From contig JAEMBT020000008.1 of assembly GCA_018873245.2 (NCBI GenBank), forward strand, positions 5,783,569 through 5,847,568: a DNA stretch of 64,000 nucleotides, read 5' to 3'. Origin of the DNA: Archegozetes longisetosus. Lineage: Eukaryota; Arthropoda; Arachnida; Sarcoptiformes; Trhypochthoniidae. Both the position numbers and the translations under genes were made by a program. This document shows, piece by piece, positions 16,101-28,120 of the stretch (the first letter of the stretch is position 1; every line of letters starts with the position of its first letter). The notes under the pieces were generated by a model. It searched no databases, was not told where the DNA came from, and was given only the letters and a program-made list of their open reading frames with translations.

Positions 16101-19100
16101 TAAGAACTTGATAAAACGCAATCTTCGAATTGATATACATTTCATTTTTGATTATCTGATTAATACTGAAAAATGTTTTCTCATTGTCTCTAAAATATGT
16201 GCTGTACTCGAGTCAATGTCAAGCCCTTAAAGCAATCATTTGTTAGGCTTAAGTACGTGACAGGACAGCAAATTCGTTATATTTTCTCGTCTTTTATACG
16301 CTTTTCATTGTCTGTCACAAACTCTAATTTGAAGCAATTGATTGCATTTAGTCAATTAAAACACGTTTTAATACTTGAAATGAACAAAATTGGAAAGTAT
16401 TTGATTACTAAACACAATGAGTTACCATAGATTGAGCTCATAGTCGATGGATTTTAGTATAACTGATAAGTAAATATTTACTGGATTTGCTTGTTTTTCG
16501 TATATGATGTGACAATTTGCAAATGTTGCTCATCTATGTCTTAACCCATTATCCGAATTGAATACACTTTCGAATGAACCAATTAGTTAATTCATATATC
16601 GTTTCCGTATTTTTTTTTAACTTTGAAGTAATACTTAGATTACGCTTTTTGATGAGCTTCTATTACGGAACTTCAATTCATTTGAATGTTTCTCAGAATA
16701 AACTATCGAATGACTCAAATAAAAAATATTTGATATTTGTTGAACCAATTGAAGGCTATTTTACCCAAAATGAGTGTAAACTTGATTTAGCATAATGTAT
16801 ACAATTTATGCGTCGAAGTGCCAGATAAACAACTTTCGATTCAAGTTAACTAATCGACTCATCAATCAGTTTAATGGTGCAATTCTTTTCTATCGATTCC
16901 TAAGCATTTTTGCACTTTTCAATAATAGTTTTTTGGTTTGTCTTAACTAATTGTTATTCTCGAGAGAATTAGTGATCACTTTTGACATATTAACAAATAG
17001 AATCAGAACTGAGCAAAATTGTATCAAATATACTACGAGTTGAAACATTGTTGTATTCATGTCTCTAATATGAATCCTTTGACAACTTTTCTATTAATTG
17101 AAATAATGACTCATAAAATTGAATGATTTTGTTCACTAACCATAATTTGATTGAATTCGAACCACTTTTGAGGCTTAGAGTCGGAAATAAGTTGTGTGTC
17201 ATTAATCATATTAAAAGCAGTTTGAGAGCCAAAAAGCAAGAATAAAATGAAAGCTTACGTAGAACTGACTTAACATTAATATTGATTTTAACTGAAATGT
17301 TATATTTTTGCAGAGATTTACTCAATACTTAGCTTCTAGTAACTGTACATTTCAATTGAGTAATTTTCTGGACAAAAATGGTGTAAAGGGTTACGAGATG
17401 TCAACATTTATTCGGCGTTATGCAAAATATTTAAACGAAAAGGCCATTTCTTATCGCACAGTGGCGCTTGACTTCACAAAAATTAAAAGAGGGTATGAAA
17501 AGAGCAAAACTGAATTAAGTTTTCATAGAGATTAAAATGTATTGTTTGATAAACTCGTTGCTTATAATTGAATTTGTGGTGAAATAGGAAGGAAGACGGA
17601 TCGTTGCGTTCTATGAATACCGATAAATTGATAAAAACTATTCCAACACTACAATCACAAGTGGATTCCTCCTCGATTTTGACTGTACAGCTAATGACTT
17701 AACTAATGGCGTTATCAACGCTGCCTTCATGTTACTCTTTAGAGATCTGATCAGACTATTTGCCTGTTATAACGATGGAATTATTAATTGTTTGGGTAAT
17801 TTCTGTTTTCAATTGATTGATTCTGCCTATTTTTATTAATTGTCTGTATTTTGGTTTTAATAGAAAAATATTTTGATATGAATAAGAAACAGGCTCGAGA
17901 AGCCCTTGATATATATAAGAAATTTCTCATTCGAATGGATAAGGTCGCAGAATTTTTGAAAGTAGCTGAAAATGTAGGCATCGATAAGGGAGAGATTCCC
18001 GATCTAACTAAAGCTCCGAGTTCTCTGTTAGACGCTCTCGAACAACATTTAGCACAACTTGAAGGCAAAAAAGGACAAGCAACGAGGTAACTCAAATATC
18101 TTTACAAAAGTTTGCGCACATCGATAGTGATAATTCAGACTAAATCATAAATAAATTAATGAACCACTTTCTCATTAAGGTATTTCGTAATAATCTGACG
18201 AAATTTGATAGAATTTAATAAGAAATAGCTTTGCTTTTAATTGATGTGTTCACAATTTCAAGTTTTTTTAGCTTCCATTATTAAACTTTAGTTAGAAACA
18301 GAAATTGAAGCTTGTTTTTGGTGCACATACTCTATAATTAAGAAAGGTTAATTACTCTAATATATTTTCTGTTTATTTAAAATTAGTTCATCTGCACCGA
18401 CAAATGGTACGACTGCTAACGGATCCATTCCAAGTGATTCTTTTAACGGTTCTGTCAAAGAAGATGCTTCAGTGAAAAGGCTTTGGAAGAAGAGGAACAA
18501 ATGCTTAATAAGCTGAAGGTATGAGAAAACAATTCCAGTCTATTAAAAAATGAATAATTTGTTTAATGAGAAAAGAATAACATTTAGACTTACAGTAGAT
18601 TTAGATGTGAATGTTTGGCTTATTAGATGTGCATGTTGTACATACTGTGCACTCTGTGCTTTCGGTTTAGAGGTGACGGTCTATTAACACATTTGCAATT
18701 TCTCTCTTTTTATATTTAAAATGTTTTGCATCTGAATATTTTGCATCTGCCTGTTTCTAAAATGCCTGTCAATACTTAGTCGTCTGATTCTATTGATCGG
18801 ACAAACTCACCATTTATTTGGAAACAAGAAAGTTGGCCCGATTTGGTTAGTCGCTCATTTAGTCATGCATTTACTTTGTTTAAGAAAAACTTAATTTGCT
18901 GCTTATACTTTCAATTATGAGCATTTTTTGACTAATTATTAACACGTATTTTCTCTATCAATTGAAATAAACACAAATTTTTAGGAAAAACATATTCAGG
19001 AACAGGAGAAAAAGCCAAATAACCCATTCTTATCGATGTCACCAACTGCTGAATCGAAGCCTTCGCCGACATCCGAGAATAAGAATCAGGGATATTAGAT

Positions 19101-21281
19101 TTATTTAGTGATACTCACAATAATAATTCGGTTGCAAATAACCAATCCGTGAAAGCTAGTGATGATCTGTTATGCCTGACTAACGCAAACCCATTCGCCG
19201 ATATCCTAAACGCTGCCATATCTACAGCACCTCAAAGTCAGGCAACATTTCCATCGATGACACAGCAAAATATGGTTCCTTTCATGCAAAATACTCCACA
19301 AATGGGGGCGCCGTTTAATAATGGAATCACTAGTAATAACACAAATGGTAGTAACGTATTTGCATCGGATGACGGATTTGCAGCAGCCTTTGGCAAAGTT
19401 GACACTACCTCTCACTCAGGTATTAGTTTAGTACTAATTCTATTGCTCTCTATTGACTTAAAATATACTTTGGGAAACCCTCAGTGTTTGTTGAATGAAA
19501 ATTTTGTTGCTTTTATCAAAATATCATGTTTTATCTTCGTATTCATGCTTCCTCTATCAGAAGGAGCTGATGCTGTGGAAGAGGGTAAGTCAGCCTCAAT
19601 TGATATCACTTTAATTGATAATTAACCTGAAATATAAATATTTATTCGAAACGAAAACCCTTTGAATGAAAGAAGCGACCGATCAGGTCACTGTCACACT
19701 TCCAATACCATCGACTGACGATCAGGTCAATCGATCCACTTCTCCGTCACCGACTCACGACATGATTAAAGGTGCCGGAACTACACCTATACTGCCCGTT
19801 CCTCCTGATCCTGGCTTTGGTGAAGACAGTGGTATTGATGAGAGCAATATATCTCGTGGCAACAGTCCATCGCCAGCAGCGGCCATATCAGCGCCACCAC
19901 CTTCTGGTGAGAACAGTCCATTCGGACCTCCATTCGAAATGTCTTCATTTGCTACTGCATTTGGAGGCTCTTCAGACCAAGTGAAACTACCACCTCCTGC
20001 CAGACCTCCCCACCATCAAATGAAAGCGCTTCAGCAATACCTCCGAGCAGACCTCCACCACCTTCTGCCCCTGATTCAGGACTCGCTGCTTCAGAAGAGA
20101 CGGAATTTGGAGAACCGATGTCATCGACTGGAGGGCCACCTCCACGACCACCAGCCCCTAGTGTTGCGCCAAACGCTTCATTCGCTGCCTTTGATGCTGA
20201 TCAGCAACAGTTGATTCAACAGCAGTTGATATTTCAGCAGCAACAGGCTTTAGCGGCACAACAGCAACAGTTGGCTCAGAAAAAGTCAGCCTCGCCTTTC
20301 GAGGACTTGGATTTGGCGATGAGACAAAAGATGGCTAAACCTCAACAACCGGTTGGAGTGGCGGCACAGCCAATACCACCACCAGGAGTAGTATTTGTTC
20401 CTCCTGGAACTGTTGCGCCAGCAGGTTATGTAGTGATGCCATCATACGGAATACCAGCTGGTGTTACAGGTTATCCTATTTATCTGAGGGTTTCCTTATT
20501 GTTATGATTTATGATTTGCAAATATTTTGATGCGTTGTTTTATAGCTTACTGTGATTTGGCTTTTTTTAATTTGATTTTTCTAACGACTTGTAGGTTTTG
20601 ATGCTTTTGGTGATGTGTTGCAGCCACAATTAGCAAACAAAACTGGCCAAACAATACAAACTGCACCAGCACCAACTGTGACGAATGCAGCCGCAAATCA
20701 AAGTTTATTTAAAGGCGACTTAGATTCGAGTCTCGCGAGTTTAGCACAAAATCTTGATATTAATGGACCAAAAGGACAATTCAAAAGTAAGTTGACATTC
20801 GGTGAAGTTTCAAATTAAAAATTGACTTTTGATGAATTTGTATTGCAGACCTGGTCAACAGCAATGGTCAAGTCCTAAGAACACAGTAAAGACGGGCGCA
20901 CCCATTCAACCACAACAGGGATGGTCAGCTAATCAGCCTCTCGGTTGGAACGCAGGGCAGATACCAATTGCAGCACAACCAGGAATGATGCCAGCTGGTG
21001 GTCAATGGCCAGTCTCTCCCGTGCAACCAATGATGGTGCCCGCAAACTCTATGCCAATCACATATGGAGTTCAGGTATTATAGTAGCAAAACTGTACTAA
21101 ATTGGTCTAACTTGTCAATTTGCTCACAAAGATGAGACCGGCAATGGTTGGAGGTATGGTTCCAGCAGGTGCTGTTCCAGTACTTCCTGGCGCAGTACCA
21201 GTTTTGCCAACCTCGACAGCTCCACGACCTGTTAATCCAGGACTAGCTTCGACTCAATCTGATCCGTTTGGCGCACTTTAA
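13145..21281 (+). CDS. PICALM: AP180/CALM clathrin-assembly protein (PICALM, fly lap), about 13 exons
   Basis: Adaptor that binds PI(4,5)P2 through an ANTH domain and recruits clathrin and AP-2 during endocytosis. Exons: 13145-13283, 14336-14478, 17314-17492, 17588-17795, 17864-18086, 18387-18518, 18780-18845 (optional), 18985-19419, 19561-19584, 19673-20469, 20595-20786, 20849-21074, 21132-21281. The first five give the ANTH domain, including the lipid-binding stretch [10 protein letters not shown] and [21 protein letters not shown]. The rest is low-complexity, Q/P-rich, with DLF (LDLFSD) and NPF/DPF-type motifs (NNPFLSM, NANPFAD, C-terminal SDPFGAL), typical clathrin, AP-2 and EH-domain binding sites. 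Five exons (4, 6, 8, 10, 11) are each one base short for the frame, always in a homopolymer run; the protein sequence on both sides is well conserved, so I treat the gene as functional. Exon 10's acceptor is weak in pyrimidines. Confidence 0.93.
13324..15043 (+). repeat. source copy of 1.7-kb segmental duplication (AP180 intron 1, exon 2, part of intron 2)
   Basis: This block recurs at 36219-37972 in the same orientation with only scattered substitutions and small indels. It begins 41 bases into AP180 intron 1 and ends within intron 2. It contains the whole of exon 2 (14336-14478) with both splice sites. It is taken as the source because it sits inside the working gene. Confidence 0.93.
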
Positions 21282-22922
21282 ACGTTAATCCAAAGTCTAA
21301 ACTGACACAAAAACGATTAGTTAATCGAAATAATAAGTTAATCTAATTTATAAAACCTATGATTTGGTGTAAATAAGTCACTAATTTTAGTTTTAATAAG
21401 TTTGGTTTTGATCCTCTGGCAGGACAACACTCCATATCAGTGACGTTTGCATTAGTGATGTTTTAAACGTTAAATTATTAACAAAATGGTATTGCCTTTG
21501 ATTTATGCCAAATGGATTCTAGTGTTTGTCATTTAATTGAAAATTTGTTTCTGTAATCAATTGTTAGAAAAACCATTTCTTTAGATTCTGTTGATTTTGA
21601 TTTATATTTAAATATAGTATTATTGAAAAAGTTGTCATTTTGTGTGTGCGTACAAATTATGCGCTCAATTATGCGACACATTATATGCACACAATTAGAT
21701 CAAACATTAATTATATTCTAAACGAGTTGTTTTCGATTTAACAAACTTTAGTCGAAAGACTTATTCTTAGCCCATAAAACATGTATTTATGAAAAATAAC
21801 TGAAAAAAATCTATTCCGCGATTACTTATAAACAATGAGCACATAAGACATTCCATATGAGAGCATAATTATAATTATCTGTTTCTGTCGACACATATTT
21901 TAGGAACAATTCTCTAAATTTAGTCGAACTAAAAATGATGAAAAAGTCATTTATTGTTAATTATAAGTTTGCATACATTGCGTATACATTCGATATATTT
22001 TCGATGATATAAATAATTACTGTAATCAATACTTTATATAATTTGAAATTTGTGTGCTTTGCGAGTATATAATATAATTTGAATTTATATTTTTAAGTTC
22101 AAAAATTGTACATTCAATCGATTAATTCAAATAACAACTAGTTTTATGTTATATTCGTTTGTTTCAAAGTGTTGTAATACCGAAAACAATAAGTAGTGCG
22201 AAAGCATTTCGTTATCACCTAAAACCGTAGTCTTTAAAAAGTATTCGTATTCAGTACACTATTTGATTGATCCCTATTTCAAAGCACAGATGTTTAGGTT
22301 CCAAAATATATAAACACTTCGGATTAAGCTTAAAGTTAGAGCCGATCGTCAATTATTTACAAATGAGATAACGTAATAAACATTAATTACAGGTATGATA
22401 CATGAGTTTTACTAAACCTTCACATCATATCAACTTTGTATTAATAATCACAGATAAGAAAGAGGTCAATGAGTATATAACTTATGAATCAAGATGAACA
22501 TGAACATGAAGATGGGCGGCAAATGGAAAAGTTCTGCAAAGAATATTTGACGATGAGAATTAACTTTGCGCTCAGTTTCAATTTTCGAACTGCATAACAT
22601 TTGAAAGCGAAATAACTTTAATTTTGCTTTTAGTTCATTCCGTTTCATTCACTTTTCATTTGATTTTCAAAAAATGAATTAAGACTACAATTAATGACTG
22701 AACAGTTTTATAAATTTGATTGAAGTAAAATTTGAGAGTTTAGCGAATTGTAATTTGAGACTTGTTTAACTGTTACAAATCGGATGTTTGGTATGATAAG
22801 GCATTCATTTTGGAAAAGTCGAGTGTTTTCCAATATGTTCCTAATAATCAACAATATTAATGTTAACCAAATGACACATTTATAACTATTTTAAAGATGC
22901 ATTTCGTGTTTGTAGTATTGTT
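21282..22922. other. AP180 3' region and intergenic DNA
   Basis: No gene recognised. Very AT-rich DNA follows the AP180 stop, and the first several hundred bases are probably 3' untranslated sequence; no single polyadenylation site stands out among many AATAAA-like strings. Open frames here are short and unconvincing. Confidence 0.5.
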
Positions 22923-23075
22923 CAGAACATTTAATCTTCAGTTTGGATCGGAATCTAATTTGGATTGAAGAACATGTTTTATAATTTTTAGAACATATGG
23001 ATCTCTGTTGATGCAAATTTTCAAAGCTTTAAAACTCTTCGAGCATCAAACCCTGCATTGAATGTCCATGACTCC
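22923..23075 (+). repeat. dispersed repeat, copy 1
   Basis: Matches 30438-30633 in the same orientation over the whole block. Shared stretches include AGAACATTTAATCTT, TGTTTTATAATTTTTAGAA, TATGGATCTCT and GAATGTCCATGACTC... with small indels between. The copies are diverged. Family unknown; no terminal inverted repeats seen. Confidence 0.75.
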
Positions 23076-23916
23076 TTTCACAGTATTTGTTCGCAATTTG
23101 GTCTCCCTTTCGGTGTTTGCAAAGTCATGTCGTCATATAAACCAATTAAAGCTTAGTATTTATTCATAAGAAGTGATTGACTTTGTGTATAATCTCTGCA
23201 AATAATATAACTTATACGCATAATCAATATTGGATTAATCAGGTTGAGTTGAGTTGTGTAAAGCGCGTGCTGGGCACAGAACAATGTTCCGAACTTATAT
23301 CCGGACACTGTGTGACCCGTAAACTGAACGAAAAGCAATTATTGTATTCGATCGCAAATATGAATTCTAGTCGATTGCGCTCAAGCATTCAATTAATTCT
23401 AAATTGTTTTTCATAAGCAATTGTTTCATATTTATAACTAAAAAGTGTCCCAATTTTATACTTTTAGACAATTATTTCGTACTAAAACTTAGAAAACATT
23501 TCCAAAGTGTAAAACATTTGTACAATTAATTGCTGTAAATGGGCTTTAATAGCAATTAATTCATTAACTGTTTGTCAAACTTTGCAATGAGTTTAACTGA
23601 CAACCGATTTGTCGTTTAATTACTAAACAATGCGTCACACATTGTATTTGACAGAACTGTTGGTCTAAATCTATTTGTAATCGTATTGATATTGTTTAAT
23701 TGAAACTTATTTAATAAGTCTATTAATAGACTATTCGTTATAATGACGTGAATTCACTTTGAATGAGTGCACTTTTGGTTCATTCAAGTGTTTTGATTAC
23801 CCGCTCCAATCAGTCTTTTGTAATATGACTGAGAAGTTCATAAGTTATTCATATTTCGAAATGACGTTAACCCGGAGTCGAAATTCATACAAATTAGGCG
23901 TACATCACAACTGATT

Positions 23917-23956
23917 TGGGAACTGTTTGGGAACTGTTTGGGAACTGTTTGGGAAC
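23917..23956. repeat. tandem repeat, 11-bp unit
   Basis: Four near-perfect copies of GGGAACTGTTT in direct tandem. Minisatellite-like, with no function seen. Confidence 0.9.
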
Positions 23957-24103
23957 GTGAACACAATTAGATATAGTTATAACTGAGCAAAAATCGATTT
24001 GTGCAGTAATATTGTATTGAATATTTCAATTGTCAAATGTTTTCATTAATTATTGATTCGCTTTATTTCAATTCATAATTTCGTGTCTGATGTGAAATAC
24101 ATA

Positions 24104-24146
24104 CGAGTGATGTCGGTCTCTATTAGTGATGTCGATCTCTATTAGC
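24104..24146. repeat. tandem repeat, two 19-bp units
   Basis: GTGATGTCGGTCTCTATTA is followed at once by a copy with a single change, then the start of a third unit. Confidence 0.8.
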
Positions 24147-24522
24147 GATTACAAACTTTTACCCATTAATTGAACTGATGATTAGGTTTTTTTACTATTT
24201 AATTATTTAGTAATTATACAACTTGTGGTCATTTATGTATTGATTCACTTGAAAATTAGTTATTGTTGTCTAATTGCAAACTCATTGTTCAAATTTGTTT
24301 ATCTAACAATTGAATAAAATCTTAAACTACAAAAACTAGTCGAATGTCTCGAAAAGTATTCGATATAAAAAATTTGGATTTCATTCTCGGAATCAGTGTT
24401 AAAAATATTGATGTGTTGAGTGGGGGCGGAGGAGGGGGTCCCCACCTATGCATGCGTTCCACTGAAGGGTTAAATTAATTGATAAATTCAAAATGTTTAT
24501 TATTACAAGAGCTCAATAGTAC

Positions 24523-25831
24523 GGTTAAGGGGGAGTAAAGGGGCGCGACCCCATAAAAATCAAGAGTGGTGTTAAGTCGATAGTGCTCGTCGAGACAAAT
24601 CGAAATATAAAAGAATTTTTAAGCAACACCCACCCGTTTAATAGATACGCCCACATTTCCATAATTTAGGTTTATTTGAATTCTGAGTGGGCGGAGCATC
24701 GTAAAAATCATGTGATGAGTCTAATTTATAGTACTCAACGAGAGGAATCGAAATATATAAATATATATTAGCCACGCCCACCCCTTCAATAGATACGCTC
24801 ACTTTTGTATGTTTGACATTTAATTGAATTCTGAGTAGGCGGACCATCGTAAAAATTTTGTGATGGGCCCATTTTATATGAAGGCCATGTCTACGTTGTT
24901 CATACGAACAGAATTGAGAGGTTGTGGAGACACATCAAATCATTTATCAAGTCTCCGCAATCCCCCAAATATTTGAATGAACAAGTAGACTGGGCTATCT
25001 ATTCCAGGATCTTCTTGAGAGACAAAAAACAGTTTGGCTTTCAAGAAGTTCTTGGAGGATACCACTCTATTTTTGAATGATACATCACAAGCTGCTTCCG
25101 ATGATGAATCACTATCTGAATCTCACGAGTTCTCAGAGTCAGATAATACACCGACTGACCTTGAGAACTTGTCAGATTCAGAAATTGATTCAGAAGAATA
25201 TTAAATAGATATAATCATATTTTAATTTAATTAATAGTTTAAAAAGTTTATCCTTAATTTAAAATTAATTTTTAAAGAGTTTATTAAAGCTGGCTATGAT
25301 TTTTTTCAGACTTCATTACGATTTTTAACAATTATATTACTAACACAGTTCTTTATAATAATTTACCCACCCAGCCTAGGCTCAAACATTAATTGATATT
25401 CAAACGGACGTATTTCATGAACGGGCAGATGTGGCTAGCATAAGTTTATATATTTCGATTCGTCTCATGGAGCGCTATCAAATGGGCCCATCACAAAATT
25501 TTTACGATGGTCCGCCTACTCAGAATTCAATTAAATGTCAAACATACAAAAGTGAGCGTATCTATTGAAGGGGTGGGCGTGGCTCATATATATTTATATA
25601 TTTCGATTCCTCTCGTTGAGTACTATAAATTAGACTCATCACATGATTTTTACGATGCTCCGCCCACTCAGAATTCAAATAAACCTAAATTATGGAAATG
25701 TGGGCGTATCTATTAAACGGGTGGGCGTGGCTTAAAAGTTATTTCATATTTCGATTTGTCTCGACGAGCACTATCGACTTAACACCACTCTTGATTTTTA
25801 TGGGGTCGCGCCCCTTTACTCCCCCTTAACC
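24523..25831 (+). mobile_element. Merlin-like DNA transposon with long terminal inverted repeats
   Basis: Termini GGTTAAGGGGGAGTAAAGG and its complement enclose 1,309 bp. The inverted arms, 24523-24874 and 25480-25831, are 352 bp each and nearly identical. The element is flanked by the 8-bp direct repeat AATAGTAC (24515-24522 and 25832-25839), its target-site duplication. Each arm is built from about 170-bp subrepeats sharing AATAGATACGC...GAATTCTGAGT...GGCGGA.CATCGTAAAAA. The middle has a transposase remnant (next entry). The 8-bp duplication and the IS1016/ISXO2-like remnant together suggest the Merlin superfamily; hAT elements also make 8-bp duplications, so the class rests mainly on the weak protein match. 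Non-autonomous now. Confidence 0.85.
24883..25204 (+). pseudogene. transposase C-terminal remnant of the Merlin-like element
   Basis: Frame 24883-25080 reads GHVYVVHTNRIERLWRHIKS and on to a stop, with the HTNxIExLWRxxK helix seen at the C-terminal end of DDE enzymes of the IS1595/ISXO2 and Merlin type. In the frame one base away, from about 25073 to the stop at 25204, an acidic tail rich in S, D and E follows (SDDESLSESHEFSESDN). The switch falls in a T run, so it may be a mutation or a base-calling error. The N-terminal and most catalytic parts are absent, replaced by the left arm. Superfamily assignment is tentative. Confidence 0.55.
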
Positions 25832-25914
25832 AATAGTACTGCTATACAAATATGTCACGCGAAACAGCATTTTATCTATAACTTTAGATATTTATCTAAA
25901 TTTAAGTTTTGATT

Positions 25915-27758
25915 TTAAAAAAACTTGTGAACATTTTCTTTTATTGACTGTTCATTTAATGAGAATTGAGACAAATCAAATTCTAGTTCATTAATATCCA
26001 AAGCCCACGAACTTTTTTCTCTCAATATTTGATCACAATCGGGTCTGTTTTTCTTTTGCTTCAACATTTTTGATACCATTTCATCAATTTTCAGATACTT
26101 TCCTTTCAATAACTGATAAGTTATTGAATTGTTTGAAGATCTAAGAAATTGAAATGAGAATAATTGATTAAAACATGATTTCTCTAATCATTTTTATCTA
26201 TAACACACTCACGAATTGACATCGATTTCAAAAATTTCTAGGCTAACTGAGCCTAAACTAAATATGTCTGCCTTTGTGTCATAATTGTTTCCTTGAAGAA
26301 CTTCTGGTGCAATATATTTAACAGTTCCCAAACCTTGAGTATGAGTATGATCGTCGAACTTGTAAACGACAGCTAACCCAAAATCCGCTAACTTGACAAA
26401 CCTTCCATTCAGTCCAAAAGTGATTAAGATGTTGGCCGGTTTCAAATCTCTGTGAATTATTGGAAGAATTTTTTTATGCAAATAATTCAGACCTTCGACT
26501 GTTTCCTTCAATAATTCGCTGGATATGTAATATTCCAATCGAGACATAACTACGAATTTATTTCTCTGAAACTCATTTCTCTTTTTGATCAATACTTCTT
26601 TCAAAGTACTGAAACATAATTCCATTTGAATGTAGAGAATTTTGTTGTTTTCGATCCACGAATTTTTATACTGCACGACATGATCGCTTCGGAGTTTTGC
26701 CATTAATTTCAATTCTCTTAAACTTTTTTCTTTCAGCTCATCAGTAATGCTGTAACACCAATGTGACGCGGTGTCGATAAATTTTTTTTCAGTCTTCAAT
26801 TTCAGAGGAATTTCACTTTGCACTTTGATTGTTTTATCTCCGAGTTGTCCGTAATAATTACTACCAAACACATAAATATCGCCATCACGCGATAACAATA
26901 AACTGTGAAATGAACCACAACTTATTTTCTCAAAAACTTCATCAATTTCGACAAGTTTCGGTTCATTTCTTGAGTCATGAATTTTCAACTTCTTGAATAG
27001 CATGAGAAGAACCATTCTTGAAATCAACGATTTGTTTGTTGCTCAAGTTTTCGTTTAGAGTCAAATTTTTCACTTCATTCCGATGACCAAAACCTAAAAC
27101 TCCACAATTATTTCCACCAAAAACATAAGTTTCGTCGTCATTTGTGACAATGATTAAGTTGATTTTTTCCCAATTATCTTTAAAAACATGAAAAAGTTTT
27201 ATTTTTTTGACGAAATCTTGATCCATTCACATGATATGGAATCGACACATCATTATAATTTCCATTCCCAATCTGTCCATATTCATTCCAACCCCACGCA
27301 AAAACTTGACCGTCAATTGTCAAAACAAGTGAATGCCTCCAACCACAACAAATATCGACAATATTTTTATCACTCAAATGTTGATTCAATTCTGGTTTGT
27401 ATATCTTGTCATCATTTCTTCCATTGCCTAACACTCCGTAATAATTCCAACCCCAACAATAAACTTTTCCGTCAATAGTGCGCGCAATTGCATGATTCCA
27501 ACCATTCTTGAAATCAACGATTTGTTTGTTGCTCAAGTTTCCGTTTAGAGTCAAATTTTTTACTTCATTCTCATGACCAAAACCTAAAACTCCATTTTTA
27601 TTACCACCAAAAACATAAGTTTCGTCGTCATTTGTGACAATAATTAAGTTGATTTTATTCCAACAATCTTCAAAAACATAAAAAAGTTTGATTTTTTCGA
27701 CGAAATCTTCATTCAATTTCAACTGTTTGAAAATTTTGTATTTGTTGATTTCGTCCAT
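25915..27758 (-). pseudogene. RCC1-kinase copy A, rearranged pseudogene
   Basis: First in map order of the five-copy family. From 27758 (MDEINKYKIFKQLK) it reads four RCC1 blades to about 27227. There the sequence restarts, out of frame, with a second copy of the N-terminal block (QDFVKKIKLFHVF...VTNDDETYVFGG), then near 26995 jumps, again out of frame, to a late blade (EIDEVFEKISCG). The kinase lacks its glycine loop and VAIK lysine: the deletion joins HWCYSIT to LKEKSLREL. The C-lobe keeps IIHRDLKPANIL, LADFGLAVV and YIAPEV. A final exon (25915 to about 26141) follows an intron at the position used by the other copies. Two out-of-frame junctions and a missing N-lobe make it very unlikely to encode an active kinase. 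Confidence 0.82.
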
Positions 27759-28120
27759 TTTATTAAACACATTATAGATTTTCGAATCAGTTTTATAAAA
27801 GTCACGATTGTTTAATGAGTGCACAATCGTTTAAGCTTAATATGAGCATTAAAAAATTCAACAAATACTTATGCAATTATAATTGAAACAAACCAGTTAA
27901 ATTCAAAAATAGAGAGTAAACTATAAATTTTGTAAACTATAAACTAGATAGAAAAATACAAAGGTTGACCTCATAAATCTTTTTCAACGTTTTACATAAA
28001 CCTCCACTTCTAATGCATACGATTTTATGAGAATGTATATCAATTAATTATGAAATTTGGGACAAAATAAGCTGTCATCTGTTATTGAACTTTCTAATTA
28101 GAAACTATTAAAGAATTGTA

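Noticed and set aside
24638-25716. Two 69-codon open frames, 24638-24847 (-) and 25507-25716 (+), with near-identical protein sequence
   Set aside because: They are mirror images because they lie in the two inverted arms of the Merlin-like element. No sign of coding function.
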